A stretch of DNA of 64,000 nucleotides, taken from the NCBI RefSeq assembly GCF_900105055.1, contig NZ_FNTA01000004.1, forward strand, positions 7,409,501-7,473,500, in the 5' to 3' direction. The stretch comes from Amycolatopsis lurida (GTDB lineage: Bacteria > Actinomycetota > Actinomycetes > Mycobacteriales > Pseudonocardiaceae). Below, piece after piece: positions 51,666-59,667 of this stretch (its first letter is position 1; every line of letters starts with the position of its first letter). The notes beneath the pieces were generated by a model. That model was not told the origin of the DNA and searched no databases. It saw only the letters and a list, made by a program, of their open reading frames with translations. The translations under genes were made by a program, and so were the position numbers.

Positions 51666-52374
51666 CGGTCAGCTCCTGACCGGATATTTCGTAACGGTAG
51701 TCGCCGTTGACCGCGACGAAGCCGGTCGCGGTCTGTTCGGCGGGCAAAGAGATGTGGTTGTCCGAAGTGGTCGGCTTCCCTTTGAGTTGTCCGTCGTAGT
51801 GGTAGGACCCCGCCGAGTCGCGGCAGATCGTCACCGTGTGCTTGCCGGTGTCGTACCTGGCCACCAGTTCGGCGTCCTCGCCCTCGGCCGGTAGCCAGCG
51901 GGCGGCTTCGACGGGACACGGCTTCGCGGTCCGGCCGGTGCCGCTCGTGCTCAAGGAACCGAACAGATCACCGATACGGCCGAGATTGGTGAACAAGACG
52001 AGAGCGGCGACACCTATCAGGACGACACGTACCACTCGACGCATCGTGGCGCCTGACACCGGTGCCCGGTGCGGCCGGGGTATCGCCCGTGGGCCGGCCG
52101 GAGCGGGGCGTGTGGGAGCCGCGGGTGGTTTCGGTGCCGGAGACCTGGCAGGCGGCACCGGCGCCAGTGAGATGGTGGGCCGGGGAAGATCCTTGTAGCG
52201 AGACTCGACGAAGTCGACTTTCTCGTCGCGTGGGACTTCGAGCGGCCGGTGTTCGGAGAGCGTCAGCACGGCCGTCGCGCTGCCGGGCTCACGTCCGCAT
52301 ACCCGGCAAGTCGATTGTTGCGCGTAGTTGTTGGTATGGCACGAATCGCATGCCCAGTCAGCGTTGTTCGTCAT
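51610..52374 (-). CDS. RanBP2-type zinc-finger membrane protein
   Basis: 254 residues from the ATG at 52374 (an adjacent GTG at 52377 is in frame). Residues 7-26 read WACDSCHTNNYAQQSTCRVC, the W-x-C-x2-C...C-x2-C pattern of RanBP2-type zinc ribbons, which bind RNA or ubiquitin-like partners. A proline-rich linker (about 65-105) follows, then one membrane segment (about 112-132) and an outer domain of about 120 residues with two cysteines. Last gene of the TIR operon; it could tether or sense at the membrane. Confidence 0.8.
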   Translation of the reverse strand: MTNNADWACDSCHTNNYAQQSTCRVCGREPGSATAVLTLSEHRPLEVPRDEKVDFVESRYKDLPRPTISLAPVPPARSPAPKPPAAPTRPAPAGPRAIPRPHRAPVSGATMRRVVRVVLIGVAALVLFTNLGRIGDLFGSLSTSGTGRTAKPCPVEAARWLPAEGEDAELVARYDTGKHTVTICRDSAGSYHYDGQLKGKPTTSDNHISLPAEQTATGFVAVNGDYRYEISGQELTVKHKGKIQARMRLEPLPS

Positions 52375-52377
52375 CAC

Positions 52378-52920
52378 TCACCGTCCGTCATCGCGGACTC
52401 GCAGCACTTCTCCGTTGTCGCCGTCTTGAAAGGCGATCCAGTCATGGTCGTCGGGTGCTCGGCGAACCGTCAGTGGTTCGAGCACTGCGCCGGGAGGTTC
52501 GTTCGTCCTCGGAGACTCGTCCGGCCGTCCGCGGTCGTGGGCGCCTGCCCGGGCCGTGACTTCGTCCACGAAGCGCTGAAGTTCGGTCCGGCATTGTGCC
52601 GGAAACCAGAGCGGCAGGTCGACCGAGGCGATCCGGCCCAAACGCACGGTCAGAGTCAGCTGAAGCAGTTCCGCGCCGAGAAGTCCGGGCTCGACGGCGA
52701 TCCGTGCGGCCGCACAGCGTGCCAGGGGGATCCGCAGCACAGTGGACGGGTCGTCCGGCCGAGCTTGCTCGGTGATGACGAGCAGAGCACCATGGCAGAC
52801 GAGTGTCACGTCCAACCCGACGATCGCCGGACGGGACGCTGCCGGTGCCGCCGGCCGAGGTGGTTTTTCCGGGGGGCAGGTGGGCTTGCGGCGGAATCGC
52901 AAGCGGAGGCGTCGGCTCAA
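52378..52920 (-). CDS. Operon protein with possible PH-like domain
   Basis: 180 residues from a TTG at 52920 that overlaps the vWA stop (TTGA). Basic, proline-rich N-terminus (about 1-35), then alternating beta strands (VGLDVTLVCHGALLVITE, ADIRIP-like LRIPLARCAAARI, LLQLTLTV, VDLPLWFP) capped by a helix (AQCRTELQRFVDEVTARA). That strand-strand-helix order fits a bacterial PH-like domain. The C-terminal tail ends DDHDWIAFQDGDNGEVLRV. No recognised family; the PH reading is an inference from pattern only. Confidence 0.65.
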   Translation of the reverse strand: MSRRLRLRFRRKPTCPPEKPPRPAAPAASRPAIVGLDVTLVCHGALLVITEQARPDDPSTVLRIPLARCAAARIAVEPGLLGAELLQLTLTVRLGRIASVDLPLWFPAQCRTELQRFVDEVTARAGAHDRGRPDESPRTNEPPGAVLEPLTVRRAPDDHDWIAFQDGDNGEVLRVRDDGR

Positions 52921-53624
52921 AGACTGCTCGCGATGGTCGCGATGATCTCGTCCATCTCCCACTCCTCGAGGCCTTCTCCCGCGACGGAGGGAAAGAAGAG
53001 GGTGTTGTTCCAGTCGTCGGCTATGTCCGCCCACGGATACTCCTCGGGTGCGAAGATCAGCAGTCTCTTGGCGGAGTTCTCCATGAGTGACTCGCGGCTC
53101 TGCGCATGCCCCCACAGGGTGAAAAGCCCGTCGAGCGAATCGGGCGCGGATTGCGGATAGCCGCGCGCACCGGTCTGTCGCGGGTCACCCAGCGGATGGG
53201 CGGGCGCGTCGGTGAAGATCACGATCACATGGCGGCGGCGGTCCAGTCCCGCCTCCCAGTCGGAGTGCATCGCGACCGCGAGTGCTTCGAGCCCGGACTC
53301 GGGGACGTCACCACCGCCGCCTGGGCTGAGCGCGCTGACTGTGCGTTCGAATTCGTCGACCTGTGAAGGGATACGCAGGAACTGGCTCTCGGCCAGTGCG
53401 TCTTCGGCACGATCGCCGAAGTCGCGGAACGCGATCACCTTGAGGCGGAGGCTGCGTATTTCCCTCCCTTTGGCCGCCATCTCCTGCACGAGCCTGCCGG
53501 GGAAGGAGAGTGCGCTGTGCTTGACGTTGTCGAGTGTCGGTTTCATGCTCGCGGTGGCATCGACGCACAACACGATGTCGACCGCGTAGCCGAGGTCGTT
53601 TCGGTGCTGAGAAGAGGAAGTCAC
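52917..53624 (-). CDS. vWA-domain protein of the kinase-phosphatase triad
   Basis: 235 residues from the GTG at 53624, which has AAGGAG four bases upstream. A single von Willebrand A domain: MIDAS motif DATAS at 22-26 (VDIVLCVDATASM), VIAFRDFGDRAEDAL in the middle and VIVIFTDAPAHPLGD for the last metal residue. The RDFGD feature resembles vWA domains linked to kinases (VWK-like). With the adjacent kinase and PP2C it makes a vWA-STPK-PP2C triad like the TerY-P triads described by Aravind and co-workers. Confidence 0.88.
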   Translation of the reverse strand: MTSSSQHRNDLGYAVDIVLCVDATASMKPTLDNVKHSALSFPGRLVQEMAAKGREIRSLRLKVIAFRDFGDRAEDALAESQFLRIPSQVDEFERTVSALSPGGGGDVPESGLEALAVAMHSDWEAGLDRRRHVIVIFTDAPAHPLGDPRQTGARGYPQSAPDSLDGLFTLWGHAQSRESLMENSAKRLLIFAPEEYPWADIADDWNNTLFFPSVAGEGLEEWEMDEIIATIASSL

Positions 53625-53632
53625 GGGTCTCC

Positions 53633-54574
53633 TTACACCGGGATACGGCCGGTGAGGTTGATGCGGACTCGGCTGCGTCCTGTCTTCTCGACAGGGGTTC
53701 GCAGCGAGGTGAGTAGCGACAGGACGTCGTCGATTCCGGGGCGGCCTCCGGGATCGGCCCGGGCCAAAGCCATCAGCAGTGAGTTCCACTCGGACGGGAG
53801 ATCCGGGTGGAGTGCCAGCTCCTCACCCGCGAGGACGGCGGCCGCGGGTGAGCCGAACCGGGACGGGAAACCAGGTGCGTCACCGGTGAGATAGGTGTGG
53901 ATCAGCAATCCCAGGGCGAAGAGGTCGACGGCTGTCGTGAGCTGATCGGCCTTGATCCCGTTTTCGCCTCGAAGGTAACCCAGCCATTCGGGCGCGCCGT
54001 AGTAGGGATTGCCTCCGATGGTCTCGGCGGCAGGTGGCTTGCCGGACGGATACGCGTCGTCGAAGTCGATCAGCTTGGCGATATGCAGGTCGCTTCCGGC
54101 CGGGCGGTGAAACAGCACGTTCTCCGGTTTGAGGTCACCGTGGATCATGCCGCACTCGTGCAGGAGAGCGATACTCTCGCACAGGGTGTGCAGCAGGACG
54201 TTCCTGTCCACGGGTGGCAGCTCGGCCGGGGTCAACTCCACCGCGTCGATCCGGTCCGTCACCTTGTAATAGCGTGTCCCGTGCGCGAAGAAGTCCTTTG
54301 TCAGAACCAGATTGCCGGCATGAAGGTGATCCGCGCGCAAGAGCCGGGACAGTCTTTCGTGGTGGATTTCGAAGCGACGGCACTCGGCCAGCCGGCGTTT
54401 CTTGTCCGCCACGGTGCCCATCGAGTCGGGGCGAGGGCGTTTGGGATCCAAATACTCCTTCACGAAGAAGTCTTTGCCTTCCTTGCGCGCGAACGCCCAA
54501 AGGCACTTGCCCGCGTTGGTGTTCGAAGGCCGCGTGACGATCTCGTAGCCGTTGACCAGTTCGCCCAGCTTCAC
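53633..54574 (-). CDS. Ser/Thr protein kinase of the TIR operon
   Basis: 313 residues from the GTG at 54574, overlapping the phosphatase stop (GTGA). A compact kinase with no membrane segment. Catalytic residues are complete: Lys39 (FFVKEY), Asp147 and Asn152 (HGDLKPEN), Asp170 in LIDFDD (DFG as DFD). HGD instead of HRD and DFD instead of DFG are common in bacterial kinases of conflict systems. Probable substrates are the operon partners, especially the vWA or zinc-finger protein. Confidence 0.9.
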   Translation of the reverse strand: MKLGELVNGYEIVTRPSNTNAGKCLWAFARKEGKDFFVKEYLDPKRPRPDSMGTVADKKRRLAECRRFEIHHERLSRLLRADHLHAGNLVLTKDFFAHGTRYYKVTDRIDAVELTPAELPPVDRNVLLHTLCESIALLHECGMIHGDLKPENVLFHRPAGSDLHIAKLIDFDDAYPSGKPPAAETIGGNPYYGAPEWLGYLRGENGIKADQLTTAVDLFALGLLIHTYLTGDAPGFPSRFGSPAAAVLAGEELALHPDLPSEWNSLLMALARADPGGRPGIDDVLSLLTSLRTPVEKTGRSRVRINLTGRIPV

Positions 54575-55590
54575 GAGTCGTTCCCTTCGCGAGGAGGCAA
54601 CCGTCGTTCGTATCCGCCGCGGTAGGCGAGCCAAGACCGCTCCCTCGTGGCGACCACGGCCGGTCGCCCCATCGACGTGGCCCGGCGCATCGGTTCGGCG
54701 TGTTCCTCGTGGACGCGATCGAACCGCCACCGGAAGCTCGCTCGCAGGGCGGCGAAATCCTCGAATCCGAGCGCGGCGATCGCGATGGACGCGTCGTCCT
54801 TGGTGAAGGACTCCACTCGTTCGGCGAGCAGGACCGACCAGTGCATCGGCTCCTGCGAAGCCAGCAAGGTGTCCCACAGCAGATGCTCGAATTCGGCTGG
54901 GGTGCCGACATAGCCGAAGAAGCCGTCGGTGGCGGTGATGAGGACGCACGGGACGTGTGCGGTACCCCGCCACCGATTGATCGCGAAACCACCGCCCGCG
55001 TGCACCATGTTGGTCATCGGCGGGTCTTGCAGCAGCAGGGCCAGCGCGTCGGCCGGCTCGGTGTCGTCGGCGCTCAACTGCTGCAGGCCGGCTTCGGGTT
55101 CGGCCACATAGCACCGGGAGTCCCCAGCCCACAGCACCTGCCATGAAACCTCTCCGGCGCGGGAATCGAAGGCCAGAGCGGCCAAGGTGGTGGGAAGCTG
55201 ACGTTGCAGCCCGCCTCGCATCCTTCCTCGCCGGAGGACGCCGGTCGCCAGCCGTCCGCTGATACGCGCCGCGAGAGCCTCCGGTGAGAAGTCCGCGGAG
55301 CCGTCGGTGAACCACTCCTCGACGAGGCCCCGGACGCGGCGGGAAGCCAGCCACGCCTGGGTTCGCGGCCGTCCCGACGGCGTGCGGCCCACGAGCGAAC
55401 GGCCGGCGCCACCGACGCCGTCGAACACGGAGAGGAGTCCTGACGCACTCGGCCTGTGGTAGAGGACGAGGGGGTCGGCGTCCTCACCTTGGTTCGCGAT
55501 CTTCTCGGTGCATACCGCGACGGAGATGAATCCGCTTTCGACGTGGTGCCAGAGACGTGCGTTGCCACGGTTGCCGGGGTGGATGTCCAT
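54571..55590 (-). CDS. PP2C-type protein phosphatase
   Basis: 339 residues. Metal-dependent PP2C fold: SVFDGVGGAG at 54-63, VLWAGDSRCYV about 152, ITATDGFFGYV about 218 and a final KDDASIAI at 264-271 supplying the last metal aspartates. No membrane segment or sensor domain. It is the natural opponent of the kinase it overlaps. Ten bases downstream of the SPFH-like gene. Confidence 0.9.
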   Translation of the reverse strand: MDIHPGNRGNARLWHHVESGFISVAVCTEKIANQGEDADPLVLYHRPSASGLLSVFDGVGGAGRSLVGRTPSGRPRTQAWLASRRVRGLVEEWFTDGSADFSPEALAARISGRLATGVLRRGRMRGGLQRQLPTTLAALAFDSRAGEVSWQVLWAGDSRCYVAEPEAGLQQLSADDTEPADALALLLQDPPMTNMVHAGGGFAINRWRGTAHVPCVLITATDGFFGYVGTPAEFEHLLWDTLLASQEPMHWSVLLAERVESFTKDDASIAIAALGFEDFAALRASFRWRFDRVHEEHAEPMRRATSMGRPAVVATRERSWLAYRGGYERRLPPREGNDS

Positions 55591-55600
55591 CGGGAACGCC

Positions 55601-56599
55601 TCAGCTTCCGTCTTCCGGCGCGGACCGGCGCATCGTGCCCCGCACCCGGCCGGGGCCGTTCTCTGGTCTCGGAGCCGGTGACGATTCCGGCCGCTCGTCG
55701 CCGGTCGTGTCGGGACGGGGAACGTTTCCCTCGACCACTTTGCCGTCTTCGATGGCGGCTTTGGCCCGGGACTCGAGGCCGTCGCGGAGCTTGCGTCGCG
55801 TACCCGGTACCGACTTGCTCCGGTCGAAGAACTCGCCCAGCACCTGGTCGCGGAGATCCGTGGCGTTGGGATCTGTGATGTCGCTGCCGGTGAGGGCGCG
55901 GAGTACATCGATCTTCGCCTGGGTCTCCGCGGCCCGGTCGGCTCGTTCCCGATCCAGGAGGGCCATGGGGTCGCCGTCGTCCATCGCCATGATGTGGGCG
56001 AGCATGTCCTCCCGGCTGCCACCCGCGATGGGCCGCATCGAGTCGTAGGTCAGTTTGCGCACCCTGATCTTGCGCTGTTCGGTCACGAAGTCCTCCGCGT
56101 CGACCATCGCGACCGACACGGAGTAGCTGCCGAGCTGCACGATCGACGAGCCGTGGGCGGAATTGAGCCGCGCCACCACGGCGTTCTGGGCTTCGGATGG
56201 GGCGAGCACGTCGAACCGGGCCGCGGTTTCCCGGACGATCGAAGCGAGTGAGGACTGCAACGACGCTGTCATGTCGGTGATGTCGTCCCGTGCGATGGCG
56301 ACCGGATCCTTGACCCGGCAGGCAAAGCGGACGGTCACGCTGAACGGGAAGGCAGGGTCGGCACTGGCCGTGTTGATGCTGAAGGCCAGCCCCCGGTTGG
56401 CGACGTCGATCAGGTACATCCTGCGGTAGTTGCCGAACCGGGCGTCGGGAACGCGATCGCCGTGGTTCACCACCAGCGGTGCGCCCATCGCACGTTCGAG
56501 CACCATCGCGGTGCCCAACTCGGGAGTCCGAAGAGGGGATGTCAAGCGCATTCGCCGGAGTTCGAGGCGCTGAAGAATGGGATTGTAAGTCTGGTTCAT
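55601..56599 (-). CDS. Operon protein with possible SPFH/Band-7-like domain
   Basis: 332 residues, start overlapping the upstream stop (ATGA). Residues about 60-200 (MYLIDVANRGLAFSINT, FSVTVRFACRVKDPVAIARDDI, LQSSLASIVRETAARFD) follow the strand-strand-helix order of SPFH/Band-7 domains, with a long amphipathic helix afterwards. The C-terminus (about 290-332) is a proline/arginine-rich disordered tail. No membrane segment. SPFH proteins form large rings or scaffolds; here it may assemble the signalling proteins. The assignment is tentative. Confidence 0.65.
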   Translation of the reverse strand: MNQTYNPILQRLELRRMRLTSPLRTPELGTAMVLERAMGAPLVVNHGDRVPDARFGNYRRMYLIDVANRGLAFSINTASADPAFPFSVTVRFACRVKDPVAIARDDITDMTASLQSSLASIVRETAARFDVLAPSEAQNAVVARLNSAHGSSIVQLGSYSVSVAMVDAEDFVTEQRKIRVRKLTYDSMRPIAGGSREDMLAHIMAMDDGDPMALLDRERADRAAETQAKIDVLRALTGSDITDPNATDLRDQVLGEFFDRSKSVPGTRRKLRDGLESRAKAAIEDGKVVEGNVPRPDTTGDERPESSPAPRPENGPGRVRGTMRRSAPEDGS

Positions 56600-58731
56600 G
56601 ACGCCTCTTTCTCGAGGTCGACGAGGGTGTCGTGGAACTCGGCGGCCTTGTCGGACGGGGCATAAGGGTCTTGTGCCCACCGTCGGAGCAGGCGGAGAAC
56701 TCGTTCCAGGTCCGCGCTGCCGCGGTCCGCGATCCCGACGAGAACGTCGAGCACAGCGGAGGACGCCGTTTCGTCCTGGTCGGCATACCGGACCCAAGAG
56801 CGGAGTGCGGTACGGGCGAGCTTCCGTGCCGACGAGTCGGCCAGTGCCCGGCCCCACAGTTCAGGGAGCACGTCACGGTGCTCGTGCTTCTCACGCATGA
56901 GCAGCGGGCGGTTTCCCGTGCCGTCCTCGGGAAGGACCGCGAACGAGAACGCCATCAGAATCCTGACCGTGGCTTCTTCGTCATCCGACCGATCCGCCCA
57001 CTCGAGCAGCGCTTGCAGCACCTCGGTCGTACGGCCGGCCTGAAGCAGGGACTTGGTGCTGATCGCGACCGGTTCCAGCAGGTCCCACGAGTCGCGGTGG
57101 ACGAGGGTGCGCAGAACGAACAAGGCTCGGCGAGGGGCGTCGAAGCCGAGCCGGCCGCCCACCGCCAAACCGGCGGTGATCGGCAGTTTCGGAGATCTCG
57201 TCGGGCTTTCGAACGCGGCCCACTGTTCGATATGGGTCCAGGCGGCTTCCGCGTTGCCACCGATCGTGCCCGCCACGTTGAGCCCATGGGCGGCACTCTG
57301 GCGGAGCACGGCCGTTTTCGAGGCGGCCCACGGCAGCAGGTACTTGTGCAGGCCGTGTTCGAAATCATTGGTGGCGAGAATGCCCGCTGCTTGGGCAGTC
57401 CGAGCCCGGACCTCGACGTCATTGTGTTCGGCGAGGCTCTTGAGCCATTCCAGGATCTTCGCCCTTGCCCCGTCGAGTTCGAACCACGTCACGCCGAGCA
57501 CGGCCACTCGGAGGTGCGCAGATTTGAATCTCAACCGGGGAACACCGCTGTCCCCGGCTGGGGGCGTCACGAGCTCGAGCCATCCCCGCTTCGCGAGGAT
57601 CCTTCTGAGATACCGCAGTGTGAGCGTCGCCGAACTGGTGCTCAGTTGCCGGTAGAGCGCGATGGCGGCGTCGGCGACGTGAAGGTAGCCGGCGTCTTCG
57701 AGTACCGCCGTGGCGAGCACCAGCGCGACGTCGGCGGTGTCGGGGGAACTGCTGAGCCATTCCCGGACTTGATCTTCGGGGTTGCTGAGTCTTCCGACGA
57801 CTTTCCCGACATCGTCGCGCGTCCGGACGGCCTCGGCCACCGCGCTCGCCACCCGGGTGGCGAAGCGCGGGTCGTCGCGGTCCTCCAGCAGTTCCGCGAG
57901 CCCGTCGGTGGACAGATGTTCCTCGAGTTCGGAGGGGGACAGCCAAGGCAACTCGCCGGCCATCCGGCGGCGCACGATCTCTATGGGGTCGGGGAGTTCG
58001 AACTCCTCGACGACGAACTCCATCCGCTTCGAGGCGGAGGCGAGGGATCCGGTGACCGGCCCGGTCACGACGACGAGGTAGCTCTCCTCCGCGAGGAGCC
58101 GCTCCGAGGTCTTCACCAGCCAGTCGTCGGTGAGCTTCCCCGCGGCGAACTTGCCGTCCCCACCGGCGTTGTCGACGACCACATACCCGCTTCGCGGATG
58201 GGGAACCCGCCAGTTCGGATTCCCCAGCATCGAGCTGGTGACACGGTAGACGTTCGCGTCTTCGCCCAGCACGTCACGCAGAGTCGCCAGCGCCCGGGTG
58301 AAGCGACCGGTACCGGCGGCGTCTGCCATGACGAGGAGGCTGGTGCTCTGCAACCGGCCGACGCCGTCGGTGAAATCCGGTGGCGCGACGAAGTATTCCG
58401 TCGCCTTGAGGACGTCCTGGGGTTCGGTCCGTGCCCTGGATGACCGGCGAGCACCGCTCCGGCCGCCCGGGCCGGCCACGAAGTCACCGTCGACGATGAT
58501 GTCGCCGTGGAAGAGGTTGAGGTTCCCGGCGCCTGCGAGCCGGTCGGCGGCGGCCGAAATGATCTTGGTGAATCGGCCGTTCGACAGCTCCGAAGCCTCG
58601 CCACGCAGGCCTTTGACCGCTTCCTCCCGGCTGGACGGTGCCGGGTTTTCCTTCGGGGGTTCAGGACCGACCTCCTGGGGAGGGGGCTCGGTCTCGTTCG
58701 GCGCAGGCTCCGCCTGCTCGTCCTCGCTCAC
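56596..58731 (-). CDS. P-loop NTPase-like protein with helical-repeat tail, TIR partner
   Basis: 711 residues from the GTG at 58731. Acidic disordered N-terminus (1-50), then a short beta motif IIVDGDFVAGP at 78-88. A P-loop-like module follows: ADAAGTGRFT at 136-145 has Arg for the Walker Lys, and YVVVDN at 183-188 resembles Walker B. The remaining 450 residues are alpha-helical repeats of HEAT/armadillo type. The layout (motif, NTPase, repeats) is that of a STAND/NLR-like sensor. The motif recurs at the C-terminus of the adjacent TIR protein. No family name recognised. Confidence 0.78.
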   Translation of the reverse strand: MSEDEQAEPAPNETEPPPQEVGPEPPKENPAPSSREEAVKGLRGEASELSNGRFTKIISAAADRLAGAGNLNLFHGDIIVDGDFVAGPGGRSGARRSSRARTEPQDVLKATEYFVAPPDFTDGVGRLQSTSLLVMADAAGTGRFTRALATLRDVLGEDANVYRVTSSMLGNPNWRVPHPRSGYVVVDNAGGDGKFAAGKLTDDWLVKTSERLLAEESYLVVVTGPVTGSLASASKRMEFVVEEFELPDPIEIVRRRMAGELPWLSPSELEEHLSTDGLAELLEDRDDPRFATRVASAVAEAVRTRDDVGKVVGRLSNPEDQVREWLSSSPDTADVALVLATAVLEDAGYLHVADAAIALYRQLSTSSATLTLRYLRRILAKRGWLELVTPPAGDSGVPRLRFKSAHLRVAVLGVTWFELDGARAKILEWLKSLAEHNDVEVRARTAQAAGILATNDFEHGLHKYLLPWAASKTAVLRQSAAHGLNVAGTIGGNAEAAWTHIEQWAAFESPTRSPKLPITAGLAVGGRLGFDAPRRALFVLRTLVHRDSWDLLEPVAISTKSLLQAGRTTEVLQALLEWADRSDDEEATVRILMAFSFAVLPEDGTGNRPLLMREKHEHRDVLPELWGRALADSSARKLARTALRSWVRYADQDETASSAVLDVLVGIADRGSADLERVLRLLRRWAQDPYAPSDKAAEFHDTLVDLEKEAS

Positions 58732-58776
58732 GGTTCAGCTCCGGTAGGGGTCTAGACAGTCAGGGCGATGGGCTGG

Positions 58777-59391
58777 TCAGCCGAATCTGGGGCCGGCGTG
58801 GAAATCGCCTTGTACGGTGACTTGGTCGTACTGGCTGACCACGCCGCCTTCATGTGCGTGCGCCGTGAATTTCGCGGCCGAAGCCGCCGACGGCGTGTGG
58901 TGCGCCCGTAAACCTGGAACCAGTTCTCGTAGCCTGGCCGCGAGCCGATCGATGTCCGGGCTCGCACTGCGAAAACCGATGGCGATGTCTTGGAGCTTGG
59001 AAAGCGGGCGCAGCGACTCCGGCAACTCGTCGGCGCGAACCCTTTCCGGCACGTCCAGCCGCACGGGGATCACCCGTTTCCCCAGTTCGAACGCGAGCAG
59101 GATCTCCCGGCGGACGAAATCACGAGGATCGTCGATGCGGCGCAATCCGGTCTCGTCCACGGCATCGAGCCAATGACGGCCCATCACGACGAGCACCGCC
59201 TCTGATTCCGCGACGGCGTCGAACATGCTCTTCTCCCACTCGGCGCCGAGTTCGATCGATTTCGAAGCGAAGAAAACAGTCTCCGGGCCGAACGTCCGCG
59301 ACAGTTCGCGATCGAGCAGTGCGACCCCGAAGCGATCGTCGGCGGTGCGGTAGTTGAGGAAGATCTTGATCAACGAGGGGGCCCTTCTCAT
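58777..59391 (-). CDS. TIR-domain protein with C-terminal interaction motif
   Basis: 204 residues. TIR domain about 8-160: KIFLNYRTADD (strand A), VFFASKSIELGAEW (BB loop), AVLVVMGRHWL, then FVRREILLAFELGKRVIPV. Glu96 in that block aligns with the NADase glutamate of SARM1 (W-V-H-K-E), so NAD cleavage is likely. After a linker the protein ends with VTVQGDFHAGP at 191-201. The ATG at 59391 lacks a ribosome-binding site; a TTG at 59373 preceded by AGAAGG is a possible alternative. First gene of the eight-gene operon. Confidence 0.9.
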   Translation of the reverse strand: MRRAPSLIKIFLNYRTADDRFGVALLDRELSRTFGPETVFFASKSIELGAEWEKSMFDAVAESEAVLVVMGRHWLDAVDETGLRRIDDPRDFVRREILLAFELGKRVIPVRLDVPERVRADELPESLRPLSKLQDIAIGFRSASPDIDRLAARLRELVPGLRAHHTPSAASAAKFTAHAHEGGVVSQYDQVTVQGDFHAGPRFG

Positions 59392-59459
59392 TCGTTGGGG
59401 TGCGTCGCCGCTCCGGGGGCGCTGTCGCGAAGGCCCTGCCGGATGAATGACAGGGAGTA

Positions 59460-59489
59460 ATACTCGGCATCCGATCGGTGGCTTGACAA
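59460..59489 (-). promoter_or_regulatory. Candidate promoter of the TIR operon
   Basis: On the minus strand TTGTCA (59489-59484) and GAGTAT (59465-59460) are 18 bases apart, 69 bases upstream of the TIR start. The -35 lies inside a palindrome, so occupancy of that palindrome would block the promoter. Confidence 0.4.
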
Positions 59490-59508
59490 GCCCTACTTGG
59501 CAGTAGGG
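59480..59508. promoter_or_regulatory. Overlapping palindromes at the TIR operon promoter
   Basis: GGCTTGACAAGCC (59480-59492, 5-base arms around GAC) overlaps CCCTACTTGGCAGTAGGG (59491-59508, perfect 6-base arms, 6-base spacer). They cover the candidate -35 of the TIR operon in the 353-base divergent region 59392-59744. That region also contains GGCAATGATCTTGCC (59560-59574). Probable operator for the divergent XRE-type regulator. Confidence 0.5.
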
Positions 59509-59513
59509 GAGCG

Positions 59514-59667
59514 TTTCCTGTTTCCGTTTCCGTCGCTGTCCAGGATCTGTCCTTGTTTTGGCAATGATCTTGCCTGGGTGTGCCGGACAGGTCTGTCAGC
59601 CGGTGCCTCCCGGAGTGCGGATGCTGTTTAATGCCGGAAGGTATGCCTTCCTGTTTCCTGTTTCCGG
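59514..59667. repeat. GGAAAC iterons in the divergent control region
   Basis: TTTCCTGTTTCCGTTTCCG (59514-59532) and TTCCTGTTTCCTGTTTCCGG (59648-59667) each hold about three tandem GTTTCC units (GGAAAC on the other strand) in the gap between the TIR operon and the XRE-TPR gene. Tandem short iterons of this sort often bind oligomerising regulators. Confidence 0.45.

Noticed and set aside
52917..53624. Naming the vWA gene terY
   Set aside because: The triad context matches TerY-P modules, but the sequence (RDFGD block) is closer to vWA domains of other kinase-linked proteins, and no other ter genes are nearby.
59483..59488. TTGACA as a plus-strand -35 for the XRE-TPR gene
   Set aside because: No -10-like sequence lies 16-19 bases downstream, and the start codon is 256 bases away; it is better explained as part of the GGCTTGACAAGCC palindrome.
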